Shown: positions 18,007-25,972, numbered from the stretch's first letter. The stretch is DNA of 64,000 nucleotides from Photorhabdus akhurstii (GCF_018448925.1 NZ_RCWE01000004.1:62001-126000), one strand, 5' to 3'. Program-made: numbers and translations. Notes: generated from the sequence alone by a model not told the origin.

Positions 18007-19335
18007 TTAGGGTTGGGATCGAGTTTCTACACCGGTGGATGCTGTGTTTTCTCGCTGTTTATTTTCTTCGTTGACCAACTGTTTTTCATAAATTTTGAAG
18101 AAGGGATACCAGATAAAGAGGTCGATTATCATTAGTATGAACACGAGCACTGCCGCACGATAATCCCAGGCAGCGGAAATCATTGCGCCGAATGGCGCTG
18201 GCGTAGTCCAGGGGGAAAGGGCGACCATTTTATGCACTAGGCCAAGATGCAGAGTGCTGTAGGACAATACTGCATTGACCAATGGCACAACCAGTAGTGG
18301 AATGAATAAGGTTGGATTCATCACAATCGGTGAGCCAAATAACAGTGGTTCGTTAATATTGAATATGGACGGAACCACGCTCAGTTTTCCGATAGTACGC
18401 AAATGTATAGAACGGCTGCGCAGATAAAGGAACGCCAGAACCAGCGTAGAGCCAGAGCCGCCAATACAGATATAAAACGACCAGTAAGGGTCAGTAAAAA
18501 TTTGTGTTGTAGCAGTACCTTGAGCCATTAATGTTGCATTGGCAGCAATATTTGCCATAAAAATAGGGGCCATCAAGCCAGTGACAATGTTGGCGCCATG
18601 AATACCGGCAAACCACAGTAGGTTAGCAATGAGTAGCGCCAATATAATGGCGGGCAGAGTATCACCGATGGAAATGAGTGGATGGAACATCTGCATTATT
18701 GCTGCGGGAATAAGTAGATTGAATTCACTCTGTAATAGCAAGCTGGCAGGATAAACTGTCAACAAGATACCTATGACTGGGTACAGAAGTTCAAAAGAAC
18801 GGGCAATTGCTGGCGGCACTTGTGTTGGCATTCGGATGGTGATGTTATATTTTTTTAGTAAACGTGTTAGTTCAACTGACCAGATAGCGCAAATTAATGC
18901 GGTAAATACACCCGTGCCACCGAGGAAATCGAGAGCTATTTTGTTTTCTATCTGTGGTGCTGCTGCTAGCAAAAACGCCATTAGTGACAGTAAAGCAGAA
19001 GTTAGTCCGTCCAGACCGTAGGATTTAGATAAACTGTAGGCGGTGCCGACCGAAACAAAGACACTCATTAATCCCATAGTCATAAAGTAAGGCATAGTGA
19101 TGGTGCCCCAGTGAGTTTTGGCAAAGGACAACCAAGCTTGGCCGAATGAGGATGCAGTCTGTAAATCGAAGGGTGGGTTTGCCACAATTAACATCATGCT
19201 GCCGATGATCAAAAATGGCATGGCTGAGATAAAGCCGTCACGTATTGCAATGATATGCCGTTGGTTACCGATTCGCCCGGCAATCGGGATAATATAGCTT
19301 TCTAAGACGCGCGTAAAAGAGGTATAGAGACTCAT
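18007..19335 (-). CDS. chbC: PTS cellobiose/chitobiose-type IIC permease
   Basis: A 442-residue membrane permease of the EIIC-Lac/Cel family with about ten hydrophobic segments. The motif FNINEPLLFGSPIVMNP carries the conserved Asn-Glu-Pro of the sugar site. It starts with the typical amphipathic N-terminal helix followed by RHIIAIRDGFISAMPFLIIGSMML. It carries the disaccharide across the inner membrane with phosphorylation by IIB. The C-terminal tail after residue 415 is polar and variable. Confidence 0.93.
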   Translation of the reverse strand: MSLYTSFTRVLESYIIPIAGRIGNQRHIIAIRDGFISAMPFLIIGSMMLIVANPPFDLQTASSFGQAWLSFAKTHWGTITMPYFMTMGLMSVFVSVGTAYSLSKSYGLDGLTSALLSLMAFLLAAAPQIENKIALDFLGGTGVFTALICAIWSVELTRLLKKYNITIRMPTQVPPAIARSFELLYPVIGILLTVYPASLLLQSEFNLLIPAAIMQMFHPLISIGDTLPAIILALLIANLLWFAGIHGANIVTGLMAPIFMANIAANATLMAQGTATTQIFTDPYWSFYICIGGSGSTLVLAFLYLRSRSIHLRTIGKLSVVPSIFNINEPLLFGSPIVMNPTLFIPLLVVPLVNAVLSYSTLHLGLVHKMVALSPWTTPAPFGAMISAAWDYRAAVLVFILMIIDLFIWYPFFKIYEKQLVNEENKQRENTASTGVETRSQP

Positions 19336-19364
19336 GGGAGGACTCCGAGTGGTGGTGAAATTGC

Positions 19365-19670
19365 TTATTCCAATAGGCTTAATGCTTTATCGAGAACCTT
19401 ATCACCACGAAGAGAGCCATAATCCATCATGTCAATAACGTCGATTGGCTTACCGAGTGGTTTGGCGATAGCGGAAAGATGGGTTAATTGATATCTCACC
19501 TGTGGGCCGAGTAAAACAACGTCAGCATCGGCTATCTGGTGTTCTAATTCAGCCGTGGGGGCAGCTTTGATCTCAATGTCCAATGCCCGTTTTATCACTT
19601 CTGCTTGCATACGTTGTACCAACATGCTGGTGGACATACCGGCCGCGCAACACAATAGGATTTTTTTCAT
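19365..19670 (-). CDS. chbB: PTS cellobiose/chitobiose-type IIB component
   Basis: A 101-residue IIB protein with the phosphorylated cysteine in the loop ILLCCAAGMSTSMLVQRM and the family segment DADVVLLGPQVRYQL. It receives phosphate from IIA and gives it to the sugar bound in IIC. It is the first gene of IIB-IIC-IIA-glucosidase, the same order as E. coli chbBCA-F but without chbR and chbG. Operator-like palindromes lie 49-115 bases upstream. Confidence 0.92.
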   Translation of the reverse strand: MKKILLCCAAGMSTSMLVQRMQAEVIKRALDIEIKAAPTAELEHQIADADVVLLGPQVRYQLTHLSAIAKPLGKPIDVIDMMDYGSLRGDKVLDKALSLLE

Positions 19671-19718
19671 TGCTAAGTCTCCAGTTTGTTATACCGTTTC
19701 TTATGAGATAAGTGGTTG

Positions 19719-19732
19719 GTGAAAGCTTTCAC
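19719..19732. promoter_or_regulatory. Operator-like palindrome upstream of the PTS operon
   Basis: GTGAAAGCTTTCAC is a perfect 14-base palindrome 49 bases ahead of the IIB start. A second dyad, TGCGA-N6-TCGCA, lies at 19768-19783. Both are placed for binding by a repressor or activator, but no sugar-operon regulator is encoded in this window, so the protein would act from elsewhere. Confidence 0.4.
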
Positions 19733-19963
19733 TTTTTATTAAGACTAGCAATTTATGTTAAATATGTTGCGATTTTGTTCGCATATTAATCAAGAATAGT
19801 TTAAGGAATAGGGATAGAATGTGATCTTCGTTTGTATTGTACCTAGGTAGTGTACATAGCGTGAAAATGTCAAATTATATAGGGCGTTGCAGCGAGATTT
19901 TTCACTTATGGAATAAGAGTGAGTGTTTGGATACAGTAAATATTGGCAACTAGTGATGAAGCA

Positions 19964-20212
19964 ATGCTAAAGTTAATTCCTGAAGTAGATTTCGATATCA
20001 AACTTAACATGACAGAGAAAAATGCAGAACACACTCAGGCTTTCATTGAACGCGGAGTGAAAGACTTTTCTTTGCCTGGATTTGTTACTCCACATGGTTA
20101 CCGCTTACTGACATCTGTTTCTGGCAATCAATATAGATTGGTGACTGATGCAGATATGCCGGGGACGGTTTACGCGGTAAAGCTCGAATTTATGGAATTA
20201 CTTGTTCTGTAA
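19964..20212 (+). CDS. Hypothetical protein, possibly a gene remnant
   Basis: An open frame of 82 residues from ATG 19964 (an upstream in-frame TTG exists at 19943). No convincing ribosome site is present. The protein is soluble, with a C-terminal part GYRLLTSVSGNQYRLVTDAD. A GC-rich hairpin follows 8 bases after the stop. I do not recognise a family; it lies between the PTS operon and the prophage integrase and could be the tail of a broken gene. Confidence 0.4.
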   Translation: MLKLIPEVDFDIKLNMTEKNAEHTQAFIERGVKDFSLPGFVTPHGYRLLTSVSGNQYRLVTDADMPGTVYAVKLEFMELLVL

Positions 20213-20220
20213 TGGAATAT

Positions 20221-20254
20221 AGCCCGCGGTTCCTCGTCAGACCTGCCGCGGGCT
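20221..20254 (+). terminator. GC-rich hairpin before the prophage
   Basis: AGCCCGCGG and CCGCGGGCT form a perfect 9-base-pair stem around a 16-base loop just after the hypothetical gene. No T run follows. It marks the last chromosomal feature before the integrase. Confidence 0.5.
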
Positions 20255-20336
20255 AGCTAAAGTAAACACGAAATACAGATCCTTAATAATCTTAATAAAT
20301 CCGAGTATTTTGGGCAAAATGTGGATCACTTTGCTG

Positions 20337-21329
20337 CTAGTTAAATTGGTTTTCTAATGGATTCAGGCGAACTGCATCATTCAAATAATCAGGTGAAAAA
20401 TGAGCGTAAATCATGGTTTGCACAATTGAAGCGTGCCCTAGAATTTTTTGCAGAGTTAATATGTTGCCCCCATTCATCATAAAATGGCTTGCGAATGTGT
20501 GTCGTAGCACGTGTGTTGCCTGCCCCCGCGGTAGATTTGGAATCATTGATTTAAGTAATAGTCGTACATATGTATAATTGACGTCGGGAAATAATTGTCG
20601 GTTTTTATGTTGCAGAATTTCATCATAAAGTGATTTAGAGATGGGAACTGTTCTGTTTTTCCCATTCTTTGTGTCTATGAAAGTAACTTTGTGCTTTATT
20701 ACCGCTTCCCTAGTCAGGCGTGCTGCTTCATTCCACCGTGCCCCGGTAGCTAAGCACAATCTTGCAACCTTTAAGTTGTCACCATCGAGCGCGGACAGAA
20801 AAGCCTCAATCTGTTCCCGGCTGAGAAAAGCCATCTCAGCTTGGCTTTTCTTTAGCTGTTCAATTCCTTTTAATGGATGGATACCATGATATTTGTCCAA
20901 TTTGATTAACGTCGTGAAAACCCCACTGAGCAACATTTGCTTTTTGTTGATCGTTGCTGGCTTTATACCCGCCAGTAGCTTCTCTGACCTGTAGTCTGCA
21001 AATGTGCTTTTCGTCATTTTCAGTACTGGGGGGTTTCCCATATCATGTGCCATATTCAGCAAATTCTGTTTAGATTCTTCACCTGTTTTTAATGATTGCC
21101 CTTTGTGCATCCACCACAGCTCAATTAACTCAATGAGAGTCCGGCGATCCGCTGCCTTATTTAACCAACCTTTATCGTGTTGGGTAGCAATCACCCATCG
21201 CTCATATTGTTGCGCTTCGGACTTTGTACTAAAACGCTTGCGAATACGTTTGCCCTTACGTCCTTGCGGACGAACGTCAACAAGGTACTGCCCGCTATCT
21301 AATTTTGATACACTCATAATCAGTACCAA
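20337..21329 (-). CDS. int: Tyrosine recombinase, P2-type integrase
   Basis: A 330-residue phage integrase. The N-terminal half carries an arm-type binding region (GKRIRKRFSTKSEAQQYERW) and a core-binding helical domain. The catalytic domain has the Arg in CLATGARWNEAARLT, the HxxR box in THVLRHTFASHF, the His in LGHASIVQT, and the nucleophilic Tyr in MIYAHFSPDYL. It inserts and excises the prophage with Cox as directionality factor. It faces away from the early genes next to the repressor, as in P2. Confidence 0.95.
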   Translation of the reverse strand: MVLIMSVSKLDSGQYLVDVRPQGRKGKRIRKRFSTKSEAQQYERWVIATQHDKGWLNKAADRRTLIELIELWWMHKGQSLKTGEESKQNLLNMAHDMGNPPVLKMTKSTFADYRSEKLLAGIKPATINKKQMLLSGVFTTLIKLDKYHGIHPLKGIEQLKKSQAEMAFLSREQIEAFLSALDGDNLKVARLCLATGARWNEAARLTREAVIKHKVTFIDTKNGKNRTVPISKSLYDEILQHKNRQLFPDVNYTYVRLLLKSMIPNLPRGQATHVLRHTFASHFMMNGGNILTLQKILGHASIVQTMIYAHFSPDYLNDAVRLNPLENQFN

Positions 21330-21391
21330 CTAATGAGGGCGCGGCTAAGTTTATATGGCGTGCCCTCAATGCGTGTATATTTTATATACGG

Positions 21392-21712
21392 TTAACCAAC
21401 TTTCTGGTCGCTTTGGTTGTCGGATATGCCGTCGTCTCGCCCATCAGAGGAGAGAATAGGGGATATCTGCCCCGCCGCTTTTGACGTCTTATCTGTCATT
21501 AGCCATAACGCGTATCTTTCAAATCTGGGGTGATGAGTGACTTTATCAATAATTGATAAGCCAGCCTCTCTATGCCCCGTTTCATAATTTCTTACAGTAC
21601 TCAAACCTAATCCTAATTCTTTTGCAAATGCGACTTGTGTTAGTCCCTCTGCTTTTCTGATTAGTTTAAGTTTTTCTGCATAGCTGCTTGACAAAGTTCC
21701 CACTTGATCCAT
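21392..21712 (-). CDS. P2 C-type phage repressor, copy 2 (promoter-distal)
   Basis: A 106-residue helix-turn-helix protein. HTH helices lie at about residues 15-45 (LKLIRKAEGLTQVAFAKELGLGLSTVRNYETG). The C-terminal part, RYALWLMTDKTSKAAGQISP...SDQKVG, matches the layout of the P2 C repressor, whose tail is also GQIAPAL...SGQKTG. It differs from the neighbouring copy mainly in the recognition-helix flank (REAGLSIID against KDPGLSTIG), so operator preference could differ. P2 C represses the early promoter Pe. Which copy maintains lysogeny is unknown. Confidence 0.82.
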   Translation of the reverse strand: MDQVGTLSSSYAEKLKLIRKAEGLTQVAFAKELGLGLSTVRNYETGHREAGLSIIDKVTHHPRFERYALWLMTDKTSKAAGQISPILSSDGRDDGISDNQSDQKVG

Positions 21713-21829
21713 TGATTGATAATCACCATCAAAAATATTTTCATTAATGAGTTACTTAATTTATAAGCTAAGGGAAACGTTCAGCGCAAATCCCACCACG
21801 CCCCCAACGTATGTATATGTTATATATAG

Positions 21830-22141
21830 TTAACCAGCCTTCTGGCCGCTTTGGTTGTTGTATGTGTCGTCGTCTCGCCCATCAGGGGAGAGAGCGGGGG
21901 ATATCTGCCCCGCCATTTCTAAAGTTTTATTACTCATTAGCCACATCGTGTATTTTTCAAATCTGGGATGATTAGTGACTTTACCAATAGTTGATAAACC
22001 AGGATCTTTATGTCCCGTTTCATAATTTTTTACAGTACTCAAGCCCAATCCCAATTCTTTTGCAAATGCGACTTGCGTTAGCCCCTCGGCTTTTCTAATG
22101 AGTTTAAGTTTTTCTGCATAACTGCTTGACAAGGTTCCCAT
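21830..22141 (-). CDS. P2 C-type phage repressor, copy 1 (next to cox-like gene)
   Basis: A 103-residue protein about three quarters identical to the downstream copy, with the same HTH (GLTQVAFAKELGLGLSTVKNYETG) and P2 C-like tail (GQISPALSPDGRDD...SGQKAG). It is divergent to the cox-like gene across a 107-base switch region, exactly the position of P2 C, so this copy is the better candidate for the lysogeny repressor. The second copy may be a spare, a modulator, or may give immunity to related phages. Confidence 0.85.
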   Translation of the reverse strand: MGTLSSSYAEKLKLIRKAEGLTQVAFAKELGLGLSTVKNYETGHKDPGLSTIGKVTNHPRFEKYTMWLMSNKTLEMAGQISPALSPDGRDDDTYNNQSGQKAG

Positions 22142-22248
22142 GTGGAGACTATCCTCATATTGCGGCCTCCCATAGGAGACCTTTGAAGTACGGCGAAGTC
22201 CGGCTAAATCCGAACGAAACTCAGATAAAGATTTGGGAAGAATAAACT
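22142..22248. promoter_or_regulatory. Lysis-lysogeny switch region
   Basis: The 107 bases between the divergent repressor and cox-like genes correspond to the P2 Pc/Pe region. A repeated element CGGCGAAGTCCGG / CGGCTAAATCCG (22191-22211) is a candidate operator half-site pair near the cox-like gene. Assignment to repressor or Cox-like protein is inference. Confidence 0.45.
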
Positions 22249-22509
22249 ATGTCAGTTAAAAGACCTAAGCCTCTCGTGATAAAAATGCCCGATTGCCCTG
22301 TTGTTTTCTGTCTGCCATACCCAAAGCTAACGCTTTCAGCATATGCAGAGGTTACAGGTCAAACGGTCAGAACCGTCCAACAACAAGCCAATGAGCAAAA
22401 ATTGATACTGACAAAGAAAAAGAAAGGCAGAGAACGTGAAGTAAATATGGTTTATGAATTCCTTGAAGCTTATGAAGAAGCTCAAGAAGCACTCCGCATG
22501 AAGTTTTAA
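22249..22509 (+). CDS. Cox-like regulator/excisionase
   Basis: An 86-residue basic protein with a predicted winged-helix/MerR-like segment (LTLSAYAEVTGQTVRTVQQQANEQKLILTKKKKGRERE) and an acidic C-terminal helix. It sits divergent to the repressor, the location of P2 cox, whose product represses Pc and directs excision. Sequence resemblance to P2 Cox itself is weak, so the role rests on position, size and DNA-binding character. Confidence 0.72.
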   Translation: MSVKRPKPLVIKMPDCPVVFCLPYPKLTLSAYAEVTGQTVRTVQQQANEQKLILTKKKKGREREVNMVYEFLEAYEEAQEALRMKF

Positions 22510-22527
22510 AAATAGCTGAGGTGATTA

Positions 22528-22752
22528 ATGATGAATCACACAAATCTCGTTTTAAAACATGTTAGCAATCATACAGAGAGTTACGGTGCTTTTGCAATTC
22601 GCCGATTGCCGAAAAACAAAATCAATACAACGACTCGCTATCAAGTCAGTGATGGTGAGTACTCTTACGGCAAGTTTGACTCAAAAGAACAGGCAATGGG
22701 CCAAGTCAGACAATTATATAGGAGCCGAGAACATGCAACGTCTAGCAACTGA
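22528..22752 (+). CDS. Hypothetical early phage protein
   Basis: A 74-residue basic protein (VLKHVSNHTESYGAFAIRRLPKN near the start, YSYGKFDSKEQAMGQVRQLYR near the end). A ribosome site (GAGGTGA) precedes the ATG. It is the second gene of the early operon and its end overlaps the next gene by 20 bases. I do not recognise a family; it may be a small nucleic-acid-binding protein, by charge only. Confidence 0.6.
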   Translation: MMNHTNLVLKHVSNHTESYGAFAIRRLPKNKINTTTRYQVSDGEYSYGKFDSKEQAMGQVRQLYRSREHATSSN

Positions 22753-22975
22753 TTCTGGATTACCAAATTTAAAATTATTATCCCCAATTGAGCGTGCTGA
22801 TTTTCATTTAACAATCGTGCGCCGAATAACAGATGTCCTGCAATATGCGGGAGACGAAACTCCGTTGTCTCTTTCAGACGTGATAGCAATCTTTGAATCA
22901 TTCATGAAGATTAGCACCGGTGAAAATTATGAACTGAGATTATTAAATAGAGGATTAAACGATGTCACAAAATAA
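22733..22975 (+). CDS. Hypothetical early phage protein
   Basis: An 80-residue protein from ATG 22733, preceded by a TAGGAG ribosome site at 22719-22724. The frame is open further upstream, but there it overlaps the preceding gene fully and lacks such a site, so the shorter start is chosen. The protein is helical (LSPIERADFHLTIVRRITDVLQYAG) and soluble. Its end overlaps the next start by 14 bases. Function unknown. Confidence 0.6.
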   Translation: MQRLATDSGLPNLKLLSPIERADFHLTIVRRITDVLQYAGDETPLSLSDVIAIFESFMKISTGENYELRLLNRGLNDVTK

Positions 22976-23375
22976 AAAACACGTGCACGCTGAATTAATG
23001 ATGCAATATGCACAAGACGCTCTGAAAACCGACGAGCCCTGGCTGATGTGGGAACGGCTTTACACTAAAGCAATCGGCTGGGAACAATGTCCACACAATC
23101 CGGGATGGAACCCAGAATTTAAATATCGTCATAAACCCGAAATAATCACTGTCGGTTCTGTGAGTTTTCCAAAGCCAATAAGTGAAGCTCCTGCGCTCGA
23201 CACTTTATGTTATGTTGTTGCTATACGCAGTAATATTAATATTCACCGTATTACTTGGCATAACGGTTCGCCGATGTTTAGCAATTTCTTAAAGCAAGGG
23301 CTTATTCATTTAACGGAAGATGCCGCTCAGCAACACTTAGAAGCGTTAATTAAGATAAATAGGGGGGAATTCTAA
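22962..23375 (+). CDS. Hypothetical early phage protein
   Basis: A 137-residue protein. The N-terminal half has a substrate-like domain rich in Trp (EPWLMWERLYTKAIGWEQC, FKYRHKP), a pattern repeated in many small phage proteins of enteric prophages. The C-terminal part is LTEDAAQQHLEALIKI. It overlaps both neighbours slightly, so it belongs to the early operon. Function unknown. Confidence 0.65.
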   Translation: MSQNKKHVHAELMMQYAQDALKTDEPWLMWERLYTKAIGWEQCPHNPGWNPEFKYRHKPEIITVGSVSFPKPISEAPALDTLCYVVAIRSNINIHRITWHNGSPMFSNFLKQGLIHLTEDAAQQHLEALIKINRGEF

Positions 23376-23512
23376 TGAACTCACTCGAAAAGATGGCTCA
23401 TAAATATAAATTAACTGGCGAAGATTTTCGCGCACCCAAACTGACTGACGGATTATTATATCCGCTCGTCATGTTGTATGTTGCGTCGGCGATTATCTTC
23501 TTACTGAAATAA
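23375..23512 (+). CDS. Small single-pass membrane protein
   Basis: A 45-residue protein whose ATG shares one base with the preceding stop (TAATG) and is preceded by AGGGGGG. The first 25 residues are polar (LEKMAHKYKLTGEDFRAPKL); the last 17 form one membrane helix (LYPLVMLYVASAIIFLL). It is in the early operon. I do not recognise it. Confidence 0.6.
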   Translation: MNSLEKMAHKYKLTGEDFRAPKLTDGLLYPLVMLYVASAIIFLLK

Positions 23513-23542
23513 AACTTTCCTGCATTCTTATACGGGGGAAGC

Positions 23543-23887
23543 ATGGCAAATACAGAAGCATTTCGCTTTGCTGAAATAGCGATGGGAAACCGGGCTGATG
23601 CACTTAATCAGTTATCAGCAATACGATATCAACACTTTAGAGGAAATGAAAAAGAGTTAGGCGAGTTTATTTCACTCATGCGTGATAAATGGGAGTGGCC
23701 CGACAGCTTCGCATTTAACAAGCGCGTTCTGACAGCTATTTTCAATCTCGCTGATATTCCTGAATCCCGACACAATATTAGCTTTAATGAATTCACTCCT
23801 GATGAGAAGAAATCATTAGTACGAACAATTAATCACTTGAAAGTGGTGGCTAGCATATTTCCAGAGCGATTATCTATGCCCCGTTAA
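23543..23887 (+). CDS. Hypothetical phage protein (DUF5347-like)
   Basis: A 114-residue, mostly helical protein with FRFAEIAMGNRADALNQLSAIRYQHFRGNEKELGEFI near the start and NEFTPDEKKSLVRTINHLKV near the end. It resembles small proteins of P2-like prophages in Photorhabdus, Xenorhabdus and Proteus that I remember as DUF5347; that name is from memory and unchecked. A GGGGGAAGC ribosome site precedes the start. Function unknown. Confidence 0.65.
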   Translation: MANTEAFRFAEIAMGNRADALNQLSAIRYQHFRGNEKELGEFISLMRDKWEWPDSFAFNKRVLTAIFNLADIPESRHNISFNEFTPDEKKSLVRTINHLKVVASIFPERLSMPR

Positions 23888-23952
23888 TTGATGCTTAATT
23901 TAATGGCGTAAACCCGCCTGGCCTTTTATTACCTAAATAAAGGAAAGTGAAA

Positions 23953-24198
23953 ATGAGAAATATCGAAAAGAGAAAAATAAAAATAGGTGGCAAAGTTGAA
24001 GACAATACTTTGCTTGAATTGCTTAACGACGCACGCGCAGACGAAAGGCAATGCTGCGCAGCTCGCTTTTCAGCACGTCTTGCAAAACTCTCAACGCACA
24101 TTCTTAAGCATAAGCTTGATTATGCTAATGCTTCTCTGTTGTTAACCGACGAAGCGCGTGAAATCGAGCGTCAAGCAGGGGAGTGGCATTATGTCTGA
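23953..24198 (+). CDS. DUF2732-like early protein (P2 ORF83 position)
   Basis: An 81-residue protein: MRNIEKRKIKIGGKVED, LLELLNDARADERQCCAARFSARLAKLSTHI, then an acidic tail. It resembles the small P2-family protein known as DUF2732, encoded at the ORF83 position before gene A. ATG 23953 is preferred over an upstream GTG 23947 because AAAGGA is better spaced. It overlaps the next gene by 8 bases. Function unknown. Confidence 0.7.
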   Translation: MRNIEKRKIKIGGKVEDNTLLELLNDARADERQCCAARFSARLAKLSTHILKHKLDYANASLLLTDEAREIERQAGEWHYV

Positions 24199-24415
24199 TT
24201 CTATTGATGTTGCTGAAAAACATATTGCTGCAACTTTAGAGCGCCAAATCAAAGCTGTTACTGGCCGCCACATTAGTGTTTCAGCTTTTGAGTGTGAAGA
24301 CTGCGGTAATTCTATCTCAGAAGAACGCCGAAAGGCTGTAACCGGAGTCACTCGCTGTATGACATGCCAGTCAATTCTTGAGCTTAAGAATAAACACTAC
24401 GCAGGTGGGTGCTGA
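24191..24415 (+). CDS. TraR/DksA-type zinc-finger protein (P2 ORF82 family)
   Basis: A 74-residue protein with a four-cysteine zinc finger, CEDCGNSISEERRKAVTGVTRCMTC, the signature of the DksA/TraR C4 type found in P2 ORF82. TraR-like proteins can bind RNA polymerase through the secondary channel and mimic ppGpp-DksA; whether this one does is inference. It overlaps its upstream neighbour by 8 bases and its stop shares a base with the methylase ATG. Confidence 0.85.
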   Translation: MSDSIDVAEKHIAATLERQIKAVTGRHISVSAFECEDCGNSISEERRKAVTGVTRCMTCQSILELKNKHYAGGC

Positions 24416-25176
24416 TGAGCGCAGCTTATTACAACGAGATAGATCCATTTGCCGCGCAGTGGCTGCGTAATCTGATTGCAGCAGGACATATTGCCACCGG
24501 TATTGTTGATGAACGGAGTACTGAAGATGTCACGCCAAATGATTTGCAAGGATTTACACAATGCCACTTCTTTGCCGGGATCGGCGTCTGGTCTTATGCA
24601 TTGCGCCGCGCTGGATGGCCGGACGACAAACCCGTCTGGACAGGCTCTTGCCCTTGCCAGCCTTTCAGCGAAGCAGGCAAGAAAAAAGGATTTGCTGACG
24701 AGCGGCACCTCTGGCCAGCCTTTTTTCATCTCATCAGCCAGTGCAGACCTGGCGTCATCTTTGGTGAACAAGTTGCAAGTAAAAACGGCCTTGCTTGGTT
24801 CGACATTGTACAGGCTGACTTGGAAACAGAGAATTACGCCAGCGCAGCGGTCGATCTCTGCGCTGCGAGCGTCGGCGCGGCGCACATCAGACAACGGCTG
24901 TTTTTCTGCGCTACCGACGCCAATGGCACGCGATTACCGTGGGCGTATGAGCATGAAAAACCTAGAGAAGCGGAAATTACATCGGCGTGGAGTGAATTTA
25001 CAAGAATTCATGCAACGGCAGATTGGAAGACCTGGTTATCTCAATCCGGAAATCCCGCGCTTGTTGATGGGACTGCCGGCAGAGTGGGACGAACACGCGC
25101 CTACGGCAATGCGATTTGTGCGCCCGTCGCGCAAGTATTTATAAGATCATATATAGAGTGTTACTCAAATGAATAA
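24415..25176 (+). CDS. Orphan DNA (cytosine-5) methyltransferase
   Basis: A compact, 253-residue C5-methyltransferase. Motif I is HFFAGIGVWSYALRRAGW, motif IV GSCPCQPFSEAG with catalytic Cys81, motif VIII IRQRLFF, motif X YGNAICAPVAQVFI. The motif VI region reads IFGEQVASK instead of the usual ENV. No restriction enzyme gene is nearby, so it likely protects phage DNA from host restriction or modulates expression. The target recognition region is short. ATG 24415 shares a base with the preceding stop. Confidence 0.88.
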   Translation: MSAAYYNEIDPFAAQWLRNLIAAGHIATGIVDERSTEDVTPNDLQGFTQCHFFAGIGVWSYALRRAGWPDDKPVWTGSCPCQPFSEAGKKKGFADERHLWPAFFHLISQCRPGVIFGEQVASKNGLAWFDIVQADLETENYASAAVDLCAASVGAAHIRQRLFFCATDANGTRLPWAYEHEKPREAEITSAWSEFTRIHATADWKTWLSQSGNPALVDGTAGRVGRTRAYGNAICAPVAQVFIRSYIECYSNE

Positions 25177-25972
25177 AACCATTCTGAAATGGGCGGGCAG
25201 TAAAGCCCGCATCATGGATAAATTACATTTACCAGCCGGGCGGCGGCTGGTAGAACCTTTCGCAGGTTCATGCGCTGTCATGATGAATACGGATTATGAC
25301 GAGTATTTAATTGCTGATATCAATTCAGATCTGATTAATATGTATCAGCAAATTAAAAATGATGTTGAATTATTTATAGAATTATCACGAGATTTTTTTA
25401 AGTTCTATAATAATGAGCATGGCTTTTATCTGCTAAGAGACAAATTTAACTCAGCGTTGCCAGAATGCCGTTCCCCACTTATTCGCGCTGTCTGGTTTTT
25501 ATATCTGAATCGTCATTGTTTTAATGGCTTGTGTCGATACAACAAAAGTGGTCATTTCAATGTCCCATTTGGTAAATATAAATCTGTGTATTTCCCGGAA
25601 GATGAAATTCGTGCTTTTGCTGAAAAAGCGCAGCGAGCAACGTTTATTTGTGCTGACTGGAGAGAGACATTGCAGCTTGTTAAAGCTGATGATGTTGTAT
25701 ATTGCGATCCGCCCTATCTTGGTAAATTCACCAATTATCACAGTAATCATTTCAGCTTTAGTGAACAGCATAAACTGACGAATGCATTAATCACATTACA
25801 TAACGAATCGGGTAATCCTATTGTTGTATCAAACAGTATGGAAGCAAAAGGTATTTATAAAGATTTTGATATTACAGAAATTACAGCTCAACGTTCTATT
25901 GCAGCGTCAAGCAATAGCAGAAAGCCCGCGGCAGAAATTATTGCCAGTCTGTTGGCGGGAGTGGACGCGTGA
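25169..25972 (+). CDS. Orphan DNA adenine methyltransferase (Dam/D12 class)
   Basis: A 267-residue N6-adenine methylase. The SAM-binding motif is LVEPFAGSCAVMMNT, preceded by the class-typical start ILKWAGSKARI, and the catalytic motif is VVYCDPPYLGKF. Dam-type enzymes usually modify GATC; the target here is not proven. It overlaps the cytosine methylase gene by 8 bases, forming an anti-restriction-like pair, and overlaps gpA by 4 bases (GTGA). Confidence 0.92.
   Translation: MNKTILKWAGSKARIMDKLHLPAGRRLVEPFAGSCAVMMNTDYDEYLIADINSDLINMYQQIKNDVELFIELSRDFFKFYNNEHGFYLLRDKFNSALPECRSPLIRAVWFLYLNRHCFNGLCRYNKSGHFNVPFGKYKSVYFPEDEIRAFAEKAQRATFICADWRETLQLVKADDVVYCDPPYLGKFTNYHSNHFSFSEQHKLTNALITLHNESGNPIVVSNSMEAKGIYKDFDITEITAQRSIAASSNSRKPAAEIIASLLAGVDA

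Larger units (their letters stand above)
21374..22141 (-). repeat. Tandem duplication of the repressor gene with its downstream flank
   Basis: Two units, about 438 bases apart, each contain a repressor gene plus a shared downstream segment (GTTAACCA-CTTTCTGG/CTTCTGG ... CGCTTTGGTTGT) and a short AT-rich dyad (GTATATTTTATATAC at 21374; GTATATGTTATATATAG in the other unit). The spacer between the genes differs from the region in front of the second gene. The copies have diverged at many positions, so the duplication is not recent. Confidence 0.8.

Noticed and set aside
20255-20336. attL/attR pair from shared ATGTGG(A)TCA-type sequence at the integrase end and near 52590
   Set aside because: Only six consecutive identical bases and a gap; too short to support an attachment core.
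22559-22732. Upstream extension of the 80-residue early gene
   Set aside because: It overlaps the previous gene fully and lacks a ribosome site; ATG 22733 has TAGGAG.
24397-24894. Leftward 165-codon frame and rightward 222-codon frame in the cytosine methylase region
   Set aside because: Both overlap the methylase, whose motifs I, IV, VIII and X are in the chosen frame.
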